DNA from: Caecibacteroides pullorum
GTDB taxonomy: Bacteria; Bacteroidota; Bacteroidia; Bacteroidales; Bacteroidaceae
Direction of reading: 5' to 3'
Assembly: GCF_019239235.1 (NCBI RefSeq)
Contig: NZ_JAAZTS010000006.1
Span: 1-64,000, forward strand
Length of the DNA stretch: 64,000 nucleotides
The notes below the pieces were generated by a model. It made no database searches and was not told the origin of the DNA. It was given only the letters and a program-made list of their open reading frames with translations. The position numbers and the translations under genes are program-made. This document shows positions 1-8,441 of this stretch, one piece after another (the stretch's first letter is position 1; the number at the start of each line of letters is the position of its first letter).

Positions 1-417
1 CTGCTGACCGACCTTTCGGGCAGCCGCCGTTTCATCTGTGTGGAAGTGGAGCATGCCATCGACTGTACGACCTCCATCGACCACGCCCAGCTTTATGCCC
101 AACTGCTGCACGAACTGAACAGTGGTGAGCGCTGCTGGTTCAGCAAGGCCGAAGAGGCCGAAATTCAGGCGGCCAACCGTCCGTTCTACCGCATTACGCC
201 CGCCGAAGAACTTATAAGCAGTTGTTTTGCGTTTGCCGAGGCAGGCGAGCAAGGTGCCCGCCTGATGTCTGCGGCAGATATTTATGCCATATTAAAAAGG
301 AAGAATCCAGCTGCTTTGAAAGATTGCTCCTGTACTTCGTTCAGCCGCCTGTTGGCCCAGTTGGGGCGGAGGGTACACACAAGGTATGGCAATGGGTATT
401 GGGTGAAGAAGCGATAA
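1..417 (+). CDS. VapE/DUF3874-family protein, C-terminal fragment (cut by window start)
   Basis: The reading frame is open from the first base and ends at 415-417, so only the last 138 residues or so are present. The segment starting LTDLSGSRRFICVEV, followed by a region rich in charged and aromatic residues and a small C-terminal winged-helix-like stretch (ADIYAILKR...LGRRVHTRYGNGYWV), resembles the DUF3874 tail of Bacteroidales VapE/VirE-type P-loop ATPases. Those proteins are often linked to mobile elements, but their function in Bacteroides is not settled. The gene converges with the S41 protease gene, leaving 17 bp between the stop codons. Family assignment is from memory of the motif; the ATPase domain itself lies outside the window. 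Confidence 0.65.
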   Translation: MLTDLSGSRRFICVEVEHAIDCTTSIDHAQLYAQLLHELNSGERCWFSKAEEAEIQAANRPFYRITPAEELISSCFAFAEAGEQGARLMSAADIYAILKRKNPAALKDCSCTSFSRLLAQLGRRVHTRYGNGYWVKKR

Positions 418-434
418 CCCCTGCTAAGGTTGTA

Positions 435-2147
435 TTACTTCTCTGCTACCGCCGGGTCAGCCGTAGCCTTCGGGCTGAGCAGGCTGTGATATTTTTCCGT
501 ATCGCCCAATACCTTTAACGCCTCTTTCAGGTCGGGGTCATCCTTCAGCTGCTGGATGATGCTGCCTTTCTGGTAATAGTAACGCTTCAGGATTTCGATG
601 GAAATCATATTGCGTATGTCCTTTGCGAAATAATCCAGGTCGTGGTCCAGGTTATGCTGGAGCTTCTTCTCCAATGCTTCGAATTCGCCGGAGGCATCTT
701 TCAGGTAGCCTTCGAATTCGGCCATTTCCTTCAGGCTTTTCAATATCTTTTCTGTCTGTTGGTCGTACTTGAAGTCGGCCTTCCGTACCATCTCCTTGAA
801 GTCGGCATAGTCGGCATCGGTCAGTTCGAAGTGCTGTGCGTCGGCAATGGTTTCGTGCTTCAGGCAATACTGTGTGGCGTAGTCGAATATCAGGTTGTCG
901 TTCACCAGATAGAACAGAATGTTGGGCAGTTTCTCCTGCTCTACCTGTATGTCGGGAGTCACGCCGCCACCATCGCGCACTTCGCGCCCGGCTGCTGTAT
1001 GGAATACCGTTGTCAGACTGTCAGGGATACGACCTACGCTGCCGTCGGCATTGCGGTGCTTGTAGTCGATGGCCTGCACGCAGCGTCCGCTGGGGATGTA
1101 GTATTTGGAGGTCGTGATCTTCATCTGTCCGCCATAGGGCAGGGAGCGTGTGGTCTGTACCAGTCCCTTGCCGTACGTGCGTGTACCGACAATCACCGCA
1201 CGGTCCAGGTCCTGTAATGAACCGGCCAGGATTTCCGAAGCCGATGCCGTGGAACTATTGACTAACACAGCCAACGGGATATCCAAATCGATGGGTTCGC
1301 GCAATGTTTTGTAGGACATATTGATTTGTTCGATTTTGCCTCGGGTGGTTACTAAGGTTTTTCCACGTGGTAAGAAGTAATTGGCAATATCTACCGCCTC
1401 GTCCAGCAATCCGCCGCCGTTGTTGCGCAGGTCGATGACCAGCGAGGTGATGCCCTGCTTCTTCAGGTCGAGGAACGCTTGCTTGAATTCTCGTGCAGGT
1501 TTACCTGAGAATGTACTGAGGTTGATGTAGCCCACATTGTTTTCCAGTTTCGTATAATAAGGTATGATAGGCAGCTCGATGGCCCGGCGCACCAGTTCGA
1601 ATTCCAGTGGTTTCTCCACGCCCGGACGTTGCACTGTCAGCTTGAAGCTGGTACCTGCCTGGCCGCGGAGCATTTCGCTGATTTCCTGGTTGTTCTTTCC
1701 TTCCAGATCCTGTCCGTCGATGGCCATCAGGATATCGCCTGCCTTCAGTCCGGCTTTGGCTGCCGGCATACCTTCGTAGGGTTCGCCTATCATGGAACGC
1801 TTCAGTTTCGTATTCCAGGTGATGATAGAGCCGATACCGCCATAGGTGTTCTTCAGCATCTGCTCCAGTTCGCTCTGGTCGTCTTCGGGATAATAGGCCG
1901 TATAGGGGTCGAGCGAATAGAGCATGGCGTCGATGCCCTCACGGATCGTTTTGTTGGCATCAATCGTATCTACATACAGCAAGTCCAGTTCTTTCACGAT
2001 TGAACTGAAAATGTCGATATTCTTGGCTAACTGGAAACTGCGGTTGTCACTATTCTTGAAACTCAGAAATGCTGTGCCAGCCACTATCAGCAACAACAGA
2101 GCGATCCAACGTACTTTACAAAATCTTTTCATATTCATATCTGTCAT
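435..2147 (-). CDS. S41 family C-terminal processing peptidase (CtpA/Prc-like)
   Basis: A periplasmic serine protease of 570 residues. Residues 12-30 form one hydrophobic segment that acts as signal anchor. A PDZ domain lies at about 100-175 (GIGSIITW, GLKAGDILMAIDGQDLEG). The protease core follows, with VIDLRNNGGG near 237-246 and the nucleophile in the TASASEIL motif (Ser302). The general base is Lys327 in TYGKG, exactly 25 residues later as in E. coli Prc. About 230 residues follow the core, which is typical of the long Bacteroidetes CTPs. Such enzymes trim the C-termini of secreted or misfolded proteins. The gene starts 13 bp after the PfkB kinase gene stops and is probably cotranscribed with it. 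The substrate cannot be told from sequence. Confidence 0.93.
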   Translation of the reverse strand: MTDMNMKRFCKVRWIALLLLIVAGTAFLSFKNSDNRSFQLAKNIDIFSSIVKELDLLYVDTIDANKTIREGIDAMLYSLDPYTAYYPEDDQSELEQMLKNTYGGIGSIITWNTKLKRSMIGEPYEGMPAAKAGLKAGDILMAIDGQDLEGKNNQEISEMLRGQAGTSFKLTVQRPGVEKPLEFELVRRAIELPIIPYYTKLENNVGYINLSTFSGKPAREFKQAFLDLKKQGITSLVIDLRNNGGGLLDEAVDIANYFLPRGKTLVTTRGKIEQINMSYKTLREPIDLDIPLAVLVNSSTASASEILAGSLQDLDRAVIVGTRTYGKGLVQTTRSLPYGGQMKITTSKYYIPSGRCVQAIDYKHRNADGSVGRIPDSLTTVFHTAAGREVRDGGGVTPDIQVEQEKLPNILFYLVNDNLIFDYATQYCLKHETIADAQHFELTDADYADFKEMVRKADFKYDQQTEKILKSLKEMAEFEGYLKDASGEFEALEKKLQHNLDHDLDYFAKDIRNMISIEILKRYYYQKGSIIQQLKDDPDLKEALKVLGDTEKYHSLLSPKATADPAVAEK

Positions 2148-2160
2148 ACAATGTTCTTGT

Positions 2161-3144
2161 TCATAAGTTTTCGATCTCTTTTTTGATATCCTTCCAGCAG
2201 GCTGTGGTAAGTTCGGCTCCTACGACCTGAATGACTTTCGCAGCAAGTATGGAAGCGATGCGGGCACATTTTTCGAGTGAACAGCCGGTAACCAGTCCGT
2301 ACAGAAAGCCGGCGGCAAAGTAATCGCCTGCTCCTGTCGTATCGGCTACTTTAGACACTTGTACTGGTGCTACCTCCAGTACCTGAGTCCCTTTGCGCAC
2401 CAACGATCCGCGGGCTCCCAATTTCACTATAGCTATGCTGCATGTTTGCGCCAGGGTTTCCAAGGCTTCTTCGGGTGTTCCGCCGGCAAAAGCTTTCGCT
2501 TCTTCTTCGTTGGCAAAAACAATGTCCACGTATTTGTTTAGCAGCAACGAGAAGAATTCTCTGTCTGCATCTACTATATTATAGCTGGCCATATCCAGAC
2601 AGACTTGCAATCCGGCTTCTTTGGCCAGTTCTACGGCTCGCAGAATCATGTCGTGGTCTTGTACCAGATAACCTTCGACAAACAGATAGGTGTATCCCTT
2701 GAACATGTCCAGCGACAAATCTTCGGCCTTCAGTGCGGCTGCGGCTCCCAAATAGGTACCAAACGTACGTTCTCCATCGTTTTGGGATATAAAGGTGGAA
2801 GCAATTCCTGTAGGCAGGGTAGAAGAGACAAGCAGATGATCTTCGATACCTTTGCTCTCCAGTGTGCTTTTCAGGAAGTCGCCATAAGAATCTGAACCGA
2901 TTTTTCCGATGAATCCGCTGGGAGCTCCCAGGCTTGCCAAAGCTCCGATGGCATTGCCGGCTGAGCCGCCTGCTGCCTTATAGGTCTTCAGATCCTTAAA
3001 ATATGCCGTGATAAGGTGGAACCGTTCTTCGTCGATCAATGTCATGCTGCCTCGCGGAAGTCCCATCTGTTTCAGGACCTCATCACTCTCAAAAGTGGCC
3101 AAAACATCGACTAAAGCGTTGCCTAATCCAATTATTTTCTCCAT
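2161..3144 (-). CDS. PfkB family carbohydrate/nucleoside kinase (adenosine kinase-like)
   Basis: A cytosolic ribokinase-fold kinase of 327 residues. The N-terminal substrate-binding signature AAGGSAGNAIGALASLG lies at about 57-73. The C-terminal DTTGAGDYFAAG holds the catalytic Asp and anion hole near residue 275. I start it at the ATG at 3144 (MEKIIGLGNALVDV) and not at a longer in-frame start at 3225, because the promoter-like TATCTTTG box lies inside that extension and conserved sequence begins at MEKI. The family phosphorylates sugars or nucleosides with ATP. The Bacteroidetes members of this length are usually labelled adenosine kinase or PfkB, and the true substrate is not visible here. 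It is the first gene of a two-gene unit with the S41 protease. Confidence 0.88.
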   Translation of the reverse strand: MEKIIGLGNALVDVLATFESDEVLKQMGLPRGSMTLIDEERFHLITAYFKDLKTYKAAGGSAGNAIGALASLGAPSGFIGKIGSDSYGDFLKSTLESKGIEDHLLVSSTLPTGIASTFISQNDGERTFGTYLGAAAALKAEDLSLDMFKGYTYLFVEGYLVQDHDMILRAVELAKEAGLQVCLDMASYNIVDADREFFSLLLNKYVDIVFANEEEAKAFAGGTPEEALETLAQTCSIAIVKLGARGSLVRKGTQVLEVAPVQVSKVADTTGAGDYFAAGFLYGLVTGCSLEKCARIASILAAKVIQVVGAELTTACWKDIKKEIENL

Positions 3145-3161
3145 TTCGATAAATTTTTCTG

Positions 3162-3169
3162 CAAAGATA
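3162..3169 (-). promoter_or_regulatory. Promoter -7 box for the PfkB kinase operon
   Basis: TATCTTTG on the minus strand matches the Bacteroides -7 consensus TAnnTTTG and lies 17 bp upstream of the chosen start codon. I see no clear -33 TTTG. Confidence 0.5.
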
Positions 3170-3200
3170 TTGCATATTTCAAAATATCCTATTAATTTTG
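3170..3200 (+). promoter_or_regulatory. Promoter for the tandem tRNA-Asn genes
   Basis: TAATTTTG at 3193-3200 matches the -7 consensus. TTG at 3170-3172 is 20 bp upstream, as expected for a -33 element. The first tRNA begins 26 bp after the -7 box. Confidence 0.6.
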
Positions 3201-3225
3201 CACCGCATTTGAGAAAAAACAACAC

Positions 3226-3299
3226 TCTTCGTTAGCTCAGTCGGTTAGAGCATCTGACTGTTAATCAGAGGGTCCTTGGTTCAAGTCCAAGACGAAGAG
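3226..3299 (+). tRNA. tRNA-Asn (GTT), copy 1
   Basis: A 74-nt cloverleaf. The acceptor stem is TCTTCGT paired with ACGAAGA, followed by discriminator G. The anticodon stem TCTGA/TCAGA encloses the loop CTGTTAA, which places GTT at positions 34-36. The T-arm GGTTCAAGTCC is intact. CCA is not encoded. Confidence 0.97.
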
Positions 3300-3317
3300 C
3301 TCCTTCAAATGCAACAT

Positions 3318-3391
3318 TCTTCGTTAGCTCAGTCGGTTAGAGCATCTGACTGTTAATCAGAGGGTCCTTGGTTCAAGTCCAAGACGAAGAG
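3318..3391 (+). tRNA. tRNA-Asn (GTT), copy 2
   Basis: Identical to copy 1 over all 74 nt and separated from it by 18 bp. The anticodon is GTT in loop CTGTTAA. The two copies are likely transcribed together and end at the hairpin just downstream. Confidence 0.97.
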
Positions 3392-3394
3392 CAG

Positions 3395-3420
3395 AAGTCC
3401 GCAACAAGCGGACTTTTTTG
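3395..3420 (+). terminator. Rho-independent terminator after tRNA-Asn pair
   Basis: A perfect 8-bp stem AAGTCCGC/GCGGACTT with a 5-nt loop, followed by a T run. Confidence 0.85.
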
Positions 3421-3459
3421 TTTTCAGGCCTTTTTCCCTGGCGGGGAGAGTGGCGGACG

Positions 3460-3504
3460 AAAAAAGAGGAGAAAAGCATATTGGACTATCGCTTTTCTCC
3501 TCTT
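3460..3504 (-). terminator. Rho-independent terminator after tRNA-Leu
   Basis: A perfect 14-bp inverted repeat (3464-3477 with 3491-3504) around a 13-nt loop. On the minus strand it is followed by six T. It sits just downstream of the minus-strand tRNA-Leu. Confidence 0.8.
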
Positions 3505-3514
3505 ATTCTTTTGG

Positions 3515-3596
3515 TGCGGGTGATAGGACTCGAACCTACACGCCTTGCGGCACCAGATCCTAAGTCTGGCGCGGCTGCCAATTACGCCACACCCGC
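3515..3596 (-). tRNA. tRNA-Leu (TAG)
   Basis: An 82-nt class II tRNA. The acceptor is GCGGGTG/CACCCGC with discriminator A. The anticodon stem CCAGA/TCTGG has loop CTTAGGA, giving anticodon TAG for CUA codons. The long variable arm GTGCCGCAAGGCGT is typical of leucine tRNAs, and the T-loop GTTCGAGTC is intact. Confidence 0.96.
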
Positions 3597-3621
3597 AACG
3601 GTGTTTGCTTGTTCAGCGGGG

Positions 3622-3653
3622 CAAAGGTAGAAAATATTTTTTGTTCTTCCAAC
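3622..3653 (-). promoter_or_regulatory. Promoter for tRNA-Leu
   Basis: TACCTTTG at 3629-3622 (minus strand), with GTTG 20 bp upstream at 3653-3650. This fits the Bacteroides -33/-7 pattern. Confidence 0.6.
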
Positions 3654-3672
3654 TATTCACGGCTTTAGTTTT

Positions 3673-4695
3673 TCAAGGTTTCACTTGCAGCAGGCTTCGG
3701 GCTTCTTCGATGAGGGTATCTATCTGGCGTTCGTAAGCAGCTACGGTATCCATGTCCATCTTGATGTCGGGGTCGATGCCGAATTCGATATGCTGCTTGT
3801 CGGCGTCGAGGTGCGGACTGGCTGAAAAACGCACCACCCAACCGTTGGGAAGCTCGGAGGTGAAAGGGAGGCCCGAACCTCCTCCGCTCTTGTCGCCCAA
3901 CAGGGTGACGTTGGGCATGTAGCGCATGGTGTTGATGAAGTCGTTCGTGGCGCTGTAGGAGTGGCGGTTGGTCAGCACGACGGCTTTCTTCTGCCAGCGT
4001 ACGCCGTCCGACGGATCGACATAGATAGGTTCCGGCTCGGAGAAGTCGCTGTGCCCCTTGCCCGTCTTGTGCTGGCTGTAGCCCGTCAGTACGCGTTCGT
4101 TGGTGAAACGGGCGGCGAAGCGGGTAGAGTAGGTGAGGTTGCCGCCGCCGTTGTTGCGCACGTCGATGATGAGGCCGTTGCAGACGGCCAGGTAAGAGAG
4201 GGTCTCGTCCAGATTGCCTTCGCCGATACCGTCGGAGAAGGAGGTGTAGGAGATGTAGCCGATGTTGTCGTCCAGAATGGTGTATTTCAATCCCGCGGAG
4301 ATGCGGTAGTCGCGTCCCAGGTATCGTTCGACAAGGCTTTCGTCATAGTTGCGCGGGTAGTCCAGGTACCAGTCCCAGTAACGGGCGGTGTTCGAGGCGG
4401 AGTAGAGGTTCACGTGCCCGTCTTTCAGCTCGGCCAACATGTTGCCCAATACCTCGAACAGGCCGTCATTGCTCATGTCGGGGGTAATCAGTGGCTGGTA
4501 TTTGTCGCGGATGGCGTCCCAGTCTATCTGTTTGTAGTCCAGGAAGCAGTATTGCTCGTCGATGATTTTCCAAAGGGCTTCGAAGTTACCTTGAGGGGTA
4601 TTGTCGAATTCTTCTTCACGGATGCAGTTGTGGAAGAGCAGTATCGGAAGGATGAGAAGTAAAATGTATTTCAGGAAGAAGACCGATTGTTTCAT
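3673..4695 (-). CDS. S41 family peptidase lipoprotein (tail-specific protease type)
   Basis: 340 residues. A hydrophobic N-terminus ends in LLFHNC (Cys24), a plausible relaxed Bacteroidetes lipobox, so the protein is probably membrane-anchored in the periplasm or on the surface. The S41 core is recognisable: LKDGHVNLYS at 91-100, LIIDVRNNGGGNL at 175-187, and a Ser-containing TNRHSYSATND with Ser248 as the expected nucleophile. No PDZ domain is evident. The motif around the nucleophile differs from Prc, and no clear catalytic Lys is placed, so it is closer to the tricorn-like S41 branch. Its start overlaps the stop of the DUF3316 gene by 4 bp, so the two are translationally coupled. The substrate is unknown. 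Confidence 0.85.
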   Translation of the reverse strand: MKQSVFFLKYILLLILPILLFHNCIREEEFDNTPQGNFEALWKIIDEQYCFLDYKQIDWDAIRDKYQPLITPDMSNDGLFEVLGNMLAELKDGHVNLYSASNTARYWDWYLDYPRNYDESLVERYLGRDYRISAGLKYTILDDNIGYISYTSFSDGIGEGNLDETLSYLAVCNGLIIDVRNNGGGNLTYSTRFAARFTNERVLTGYSQHKTGKGHSDFSEPEPIYVDPSDGVRWQKKAVVLTNRHSYSATNDFINTMRYMPNVTLLGDKSGGGSGLPFTSELPNGWVVRFSASPHLDADKQHIEFGIDPDIKMDMDTVAAYERQIDTLIEEARSLLQVKP

Positions 4696-5540
4696 AAGGT
4701 TTGCTTTTTCTTGTTAGGAAGCAGGTAGAATTCCTTGACGAAGCCTACCATGAATACATGCGAATAGGCGTGTGTCCGCAGGTTGTTGATACTGGACTGC
4801 TGGGCGTCCCATACGTAGGCCAGGCGCATTTTCATCCGTCCTACGGGCAGGTCGGCGGTGAGCATCTGGCGCAGGGAGGGCTGGTTGTGGAGCGAGGTGA
4901 AACGCACCACACCGTCGGCATGGCCCAGCGAGAAGATTTCGTAGTACGACTGCCCGTAGTGGGGCGAGAACATCACGCCCATGACAGGCAGATTGGCCTG
5001 ATAGCGCAGGGTGATGGGGTAACGCTTGATGCGCAGGTCCCAGATGGCCATGACGGAAGCGTCGAGGTTGACGTAGGCCCGGGCCGAAGCCGGATTGTTG
5101 CCGTTGTGCAGGTTATAGACGAAGCCGCCGTTCAGGTCGGCCAGTCCGCCGGCCAGCAGACGGAAGTGGTCGGTCAGGCGGAAGTGGTAATGCAGGCCGT
5201 AGTTCCAGTTGAGCAGGGCGGAGAGGGTATTGTTGTTGTCCACGTGGTTATGGGTGTAGTTCACGTAGCCCTGAAAGAAACTTTGGCGCGAGAGGTTTCC
5301 GTCGGCCCAGCGGGTCATGCGCATGCTTTCGCGGGAGAGGCGGAATTCAATGCCCCGATACTCCTGTGGCGACAGGTAGGTGTCGTACATGTTGGCCGCA
5401 CCCACGCCGTAGAGGGTGGCGCGGGTGACGTAGCGGGTCGGATCGTTCAGCATGATGGAATCTGCGGGTGTCTGTGCCGTCAGGCTGCCGGCGGTCAGGA
5501 GCAGGCCTGCCATGATTCCTGTCAGTTTATGGTTCATCAT
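4692..5540 (-). CDS. DUF3316 family exported protein
   Basis: 282 residues with a signal peptide (MMNHKLTGIMAGLLLTAGSLTAQ). The rest alternates polar and hydrophobic residues and is rich in Tyr, Asn and Arg, as expected for an outer-membrane beta-barrel or beta-sandwich protein. The segment YLSPQEYRGIEFRLSRESMRM near residue 55 is the hallmark I associate with DUF3316. The family has no established function. It lies between parC and the S41 lipoprotein gene: 29 bp after the parC stop, with a 4-bp overlap into the next gene. A start at 5537 (second Met) is equally possible. Confidence 0.75.
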   Translation of the reverse strand: MMNHKLTGIMAGLLLTAGSLTAQTPADSIMLNDPTRYVTRATLYGVGAANMYDTYLSPQEYRGIEFRLSRESMRMTRWADGNLSRQSFFQGYVNYTHNHVDNNNTLSALLNWNYGLHYHFRLTDHFRLLAGGLADLNGGFVYNLHNGNNPASARAYVNLDASVMAIWDLRIKRYPITLRYQANLPVMGVMFSPHYGQSYYEIFSLGHADGVVRFTSLHNQPSLRQMLTADLPVGRMKMRLAYVWDAQQSSINNLRTHAYSHVFMVGFVKEFYLLPNKKKQTL

Positions 5541-5569
5541 CTCAGTTCATTCAAATAGCTTTTCATACG

Positions 5570-8242
5570 TCAGAACAGTTTCATCTGCCCCGTCAGTTCG
5601 TCCAGGATGTCGCCTTCGCTCTTGTCCTGATCGGGGTCCAGGTTTTCGGGCTCTTCTTCGGGCTCGTCGGTGGCGGGTTGCGGTTCGGGCTGGCGGGTTG
5701 GTTCCAGTTCGTTGATGGTATCGATGGCGTAGGTCGTCAGTCGCTTGCCCTTGGCCTTGAAGCCCTTGACGGCGATGAACTCGTCGGCCTCGACAATCAT
5801 CGGATCGCGGAAGCTGTCGTGCCCGCCGAATACGACTTCCAGGCGGGGGTAGCATTCGTCGGTCAGCAGGATGAGCTTGCTGTTCCGGTTGTCGCCCAGG
5901 TAGTTCTGCTTGCGGCTGCTCGACTCGAAGCAGAAGCGTTTGATGTAGGGGTAGTTCTGCTGGTCGGCATCGTAGAGCACGGCGGTCCAAACTTTATTCG
6001 GATCGAATTTCTCCATGATGCGGATGCCGTCTTCGTAGTGGTTGTTCACGTCGAAGTTGGTGGTGTAGAATTCGCCGTTGTTCAGGACGACGAGGATGAG
6101 TTCGTCGCTTTGGTATTCACCCAGGTATTCGCCGCGTCCGTCGTAGTTGAGGCGCAGCACGTCGCGGTCGAACCACACCTTGCGTCCGCCCAGCGTGGAG
6201 CCGCCGCGCTGCTTCAGCGTGATTTTGTGGACCGGGTTGCGCGTCAGGATGTTGCCGATGGCCTGACGTCCCTTGATGCCTATCTGGCTGAAGTCTTCTT
6301 CGAAGATGATTTTGCGGATGCGCGGGTTGGGTTTCAGGGTCACCTTGATGATTTCGGCCTCACCGTTGGGGTTGGCACTGAAGTAGGTGATCTTGGACTC
6401 GGGTGTGCCCTGCGTCACGTCGTACTCGCGGTCACGGATGATGGACGTTACGGCAAAGCGCTTGATGTAGGTCGTCCCGTTCTTGCCGTCGCGGTAGCAC
6501 ACGTTGTAGATGGTGCGCTTGTCGTTCTTCTTGAAGACGTTGGCGTAGAGGATGTTCTTGCCCACGAATTTCTTGTCGGCCACGGGCGTGATGAGGTAGC
6601 GGCCGTCGCGGAAGAAGAGGATGACGTCGTCCAGGTTCGAGCAGTTGGCCAGGAATTCGTCCTTCTTCAGGCTGGTGCCGATGAAGCCTTCCTCGCGGTT
6701 GATGTAGAGCTTCTCGTTGGCCTCGATGACCTTGGTGGAGTCGATGGTGTCAAAGTTGCGCAGCTCCGTGCGGCGGGGGAAGTTCTTGCCGTACTTCTCC
6801 TTGAGCATGCGGAACCAGTCGACGGTATATTCCACGAGGTTGGCCAGGTGGCGTTCGGTCTCCTCGATGTCGGCCTTCATGCGGGCTATCTGCTCTTCGG
6901 CCTTGTCGGAGTTGAACTTCAGGATGCGGGCCATCTTGATTTCCATCAGGCGGAGGATGTCGTCCTTCGTCACTTCGCGGATGAACTGCGGGTAGTAGGG
7001 CGTCAGGCGCAGGTCGATGTGTTCGCAGGCTGCGTCCATGTCGCGGGCCTGTTCGAATTCCTTATCCTTATAGATGCGTTCTTCGATGAATATCTTTTCG
7101 AGCGAGGCGAAGTGCAGGCTTTCGCGCACCTCGTCGCGGTGGATTTCCAGTTCGCGGCGCAGCAGGTCGCGGGTGTTGTCGACGGACTTGCGCAGGACGT
7201 CGCTCACGGTGAGGAAGTGGGGCTTGCGCTCGTCGATGACGCAGCAGTTGGGCGAGATGCTCACCTCGCAGTCGGTGAAGGCGTAGAGGGCGTCGATGGT
7301 CTTGTCCGACGACGTGCCCGGCGTCAGGTGCACCAGTATCTCGACGCTGCCCGATGTCAGGTCCTCCACCTTGCGTATCTTGATTTTTCCCTTCTCGCTG
7401 GCCTTCACGATGGAGTCGCACACGCTGGCCACGGTCTTGCCGTAGGGGATTTCGCGGACGGCGAGCGTTTTGTTGTCTATCTTCTCGATTTTCGAGCGGA
7501 CGCGCACCGTGCCGCCGCGTTCGCCGTCGTTGTACTTCGACACGTCGATGCTGCCGCCCGTCTGGAAGTCGGGGTAGAGGCGGAAGTCTTCGCCGTGGAG
7601 GTAGCTGATGGCGGCGTCGCACAGCTCGTTGAAGTTGTGGGGCAGGATTTTGGACGACAGGCCGACGGCAATACCTTCCACGCCCTGGGCCAGCAGCAGG
7701 GGGAACTTGACGGGCAGGGTGACCGGTTCGCGGTTGCGGCCGTCGTAGGATAGCTTCCATTCCGTCGTCTTGGGGTTGAACACCACGTCGAGGGCAAACC
7801 GTGAGAGGCGGGCTTCGATGTAACGGGGAGCGGCGGCGCTGTCGCCCGTCAGGATGTTTCCCCAGTTACCCTGGCAGTCGATGAGCAGGTCTTTCTGCCC
7901 CAGCTGCACCAGCGCGTCGCCGATGGAGGCGTCGCCGTGGGGGTGGAACTGCATGGTGTGGCCCACGATGTTGGCCACCTTGTTGTAGCGTCCGTCTTCC
8001 ATGCGGCGCATGGAGTGCAGGATGCGTCGCTGCACGGGTTTCAGTCCGTCCATGATGTGGGGCACGGCACGTTCCAGAATGACGTACGAGGCATAGTCTA
8101 GAAACCAGTTCTGGTACATGCCGCTCAGTTGGTGTTTCACGTTCTCGTCTTTCTTGTCGGCGGGTTTGTAGTCCGAGTGTTCTTCCCGGCCTTCGGGCAG
8201 GTTGTCCTGTTCTTCCTGGGTCTTGTCAAAGTCTTCGCTCAT
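5570..8242 (-). CDS. parC: DNA topoisomerase IV subunit A (ParC-like type IIA topoisomerase)
   Basis: 890 residues from the ATG at 8242 (MSEDFDKTQEEQ). The in-frame extension to 8317 runs over the promoter and is rejected. The winged-helix catalytic region has LKPVQRRILHSM (68-79) and APRYIEARLS with Tyr141 as the DNA-linking tyrosine. The C-terminal third forms a beta-pinwheel-like region, but the gyrase box of GyrA is absent; a degenerate KQRGGSTLGGRKVW stands in its place, which favours ParC. The tail is acidic (EEEPENLDPDQDKSEGD). The enzyme decatenates and relaxes DNA with ParE, whose gene is not in the window. It is the first gene of an operon with DUF3316 and the S41 lipoprotein. Confidence 0.92.
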   Translation of the reverse strand: MSEDFDKTQEEQDNLPEGREEHSDYKPADKKDENVKHQLSGMYQNWFLDYASYVILERAVPHIMDGLKPVQRRILHSMRRMEDGRYNKVANIVGHTMQFHPHGDASIGDALVQLGQKDLLIDCQGNWGNILTGDSAAAPRYIEARLSRFALDVVFNPKTTEWKLSYDGRNREPVTLPVKFPLLLAQGVEGIAVGLSSKILPHNFNELCDAAISYLHGEDFRLYPDFQTGGSIDVSKYNDGERGGTVRVRSKIEKIDNKTLAVREIPYGKTVASVCDSIVKASEKGKIKIRKVEDLTSGSVEILVHLTPGTSSDKTIDALYAFTDCEVSISPNCCVIDERKPHFLTVSDVLRKSVDNTRDLLRRELEIHRDEVRESLHFASLEKIFIEERIYKDKEFEQARDMDAACEHIDLRLTPYYPQFIREVTKDDILRLMEIKMARILKFNSDKAEEQIARMKADIEETERHLANLVEYTVDWFRMLKEKYGKNFPRRTELRNFDTIDSTKVIEANEKLYINREEGFIGTSLKKDEFLANCSNLDDVILFFRDGRYLITPVADKKFVGKNILYANVFKKNDKRTIYNVCYRDGKNGTTYIKRFAVTSIIRDREYDVTQGTPESKITYFSANPNGEAEIIKVTLKPNPRIRKIIFEEDFSQIGIKGRQAIGNILTRNPVHKITLKQRGGSTLGGRKVWFDRDVLRLNYDGRGEYLGEYQSDELILVVLNNGEFYTTNFDVNNHYEDGIRIMEKFDPNKVWTAVLYDADQQNYPYIKRFCFESSSRKQNYLGDNRNSKLILLTDECYPRLEVVFGGHDSFRDPMIVEADEFIAVKGFKAKGKRLTTYAIDTINELEPTRQPEPQPATDEPEEEPENLDPDQDKSEGDILDELTGQMKLF

Positions 8243-8286
8243 ATTGAATTTGGTCCGTATGCGGTCGTCGATAATTTCGTTGCAGG

Positions 8287-8318
8287 CAAAAATAGCAAAA
8301 CGCGGGCGCATTGGCAAA
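8287..8318 (-). promoter_or_regulatory. Promoter for the parC operon
   Basis: On the minus strand, TTTG (8318-8315), then 20 bp, then TATTTTTG (8294-8287). This is a near-ideal Bacteroides promoter, 44 bp upstream of the chosen parC start, and supports that start over the longer frame. Confidence 0.75.
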
Positions 8319-8441
8319 TGAAAGCCCCCGTTTTTTGATTTGCCTGTGCCGGGCCGCCCTCTATTTTATCGAATTTTACGAAAAATCCCGGGAAAAACCG
8401 GTATTTGCATCGGTTTTGCAGGCCCGCCGGCGTTGCGGACG

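Noticed and set aside
5678..7753. A 691-codon open frame on the plus strand
   Set aside because: It lies wholly antisense to parC and is a product of G/C-ending codons in that gene; its translation is a low-complexity Val/Gly/Ala-rich sequence with no motif.
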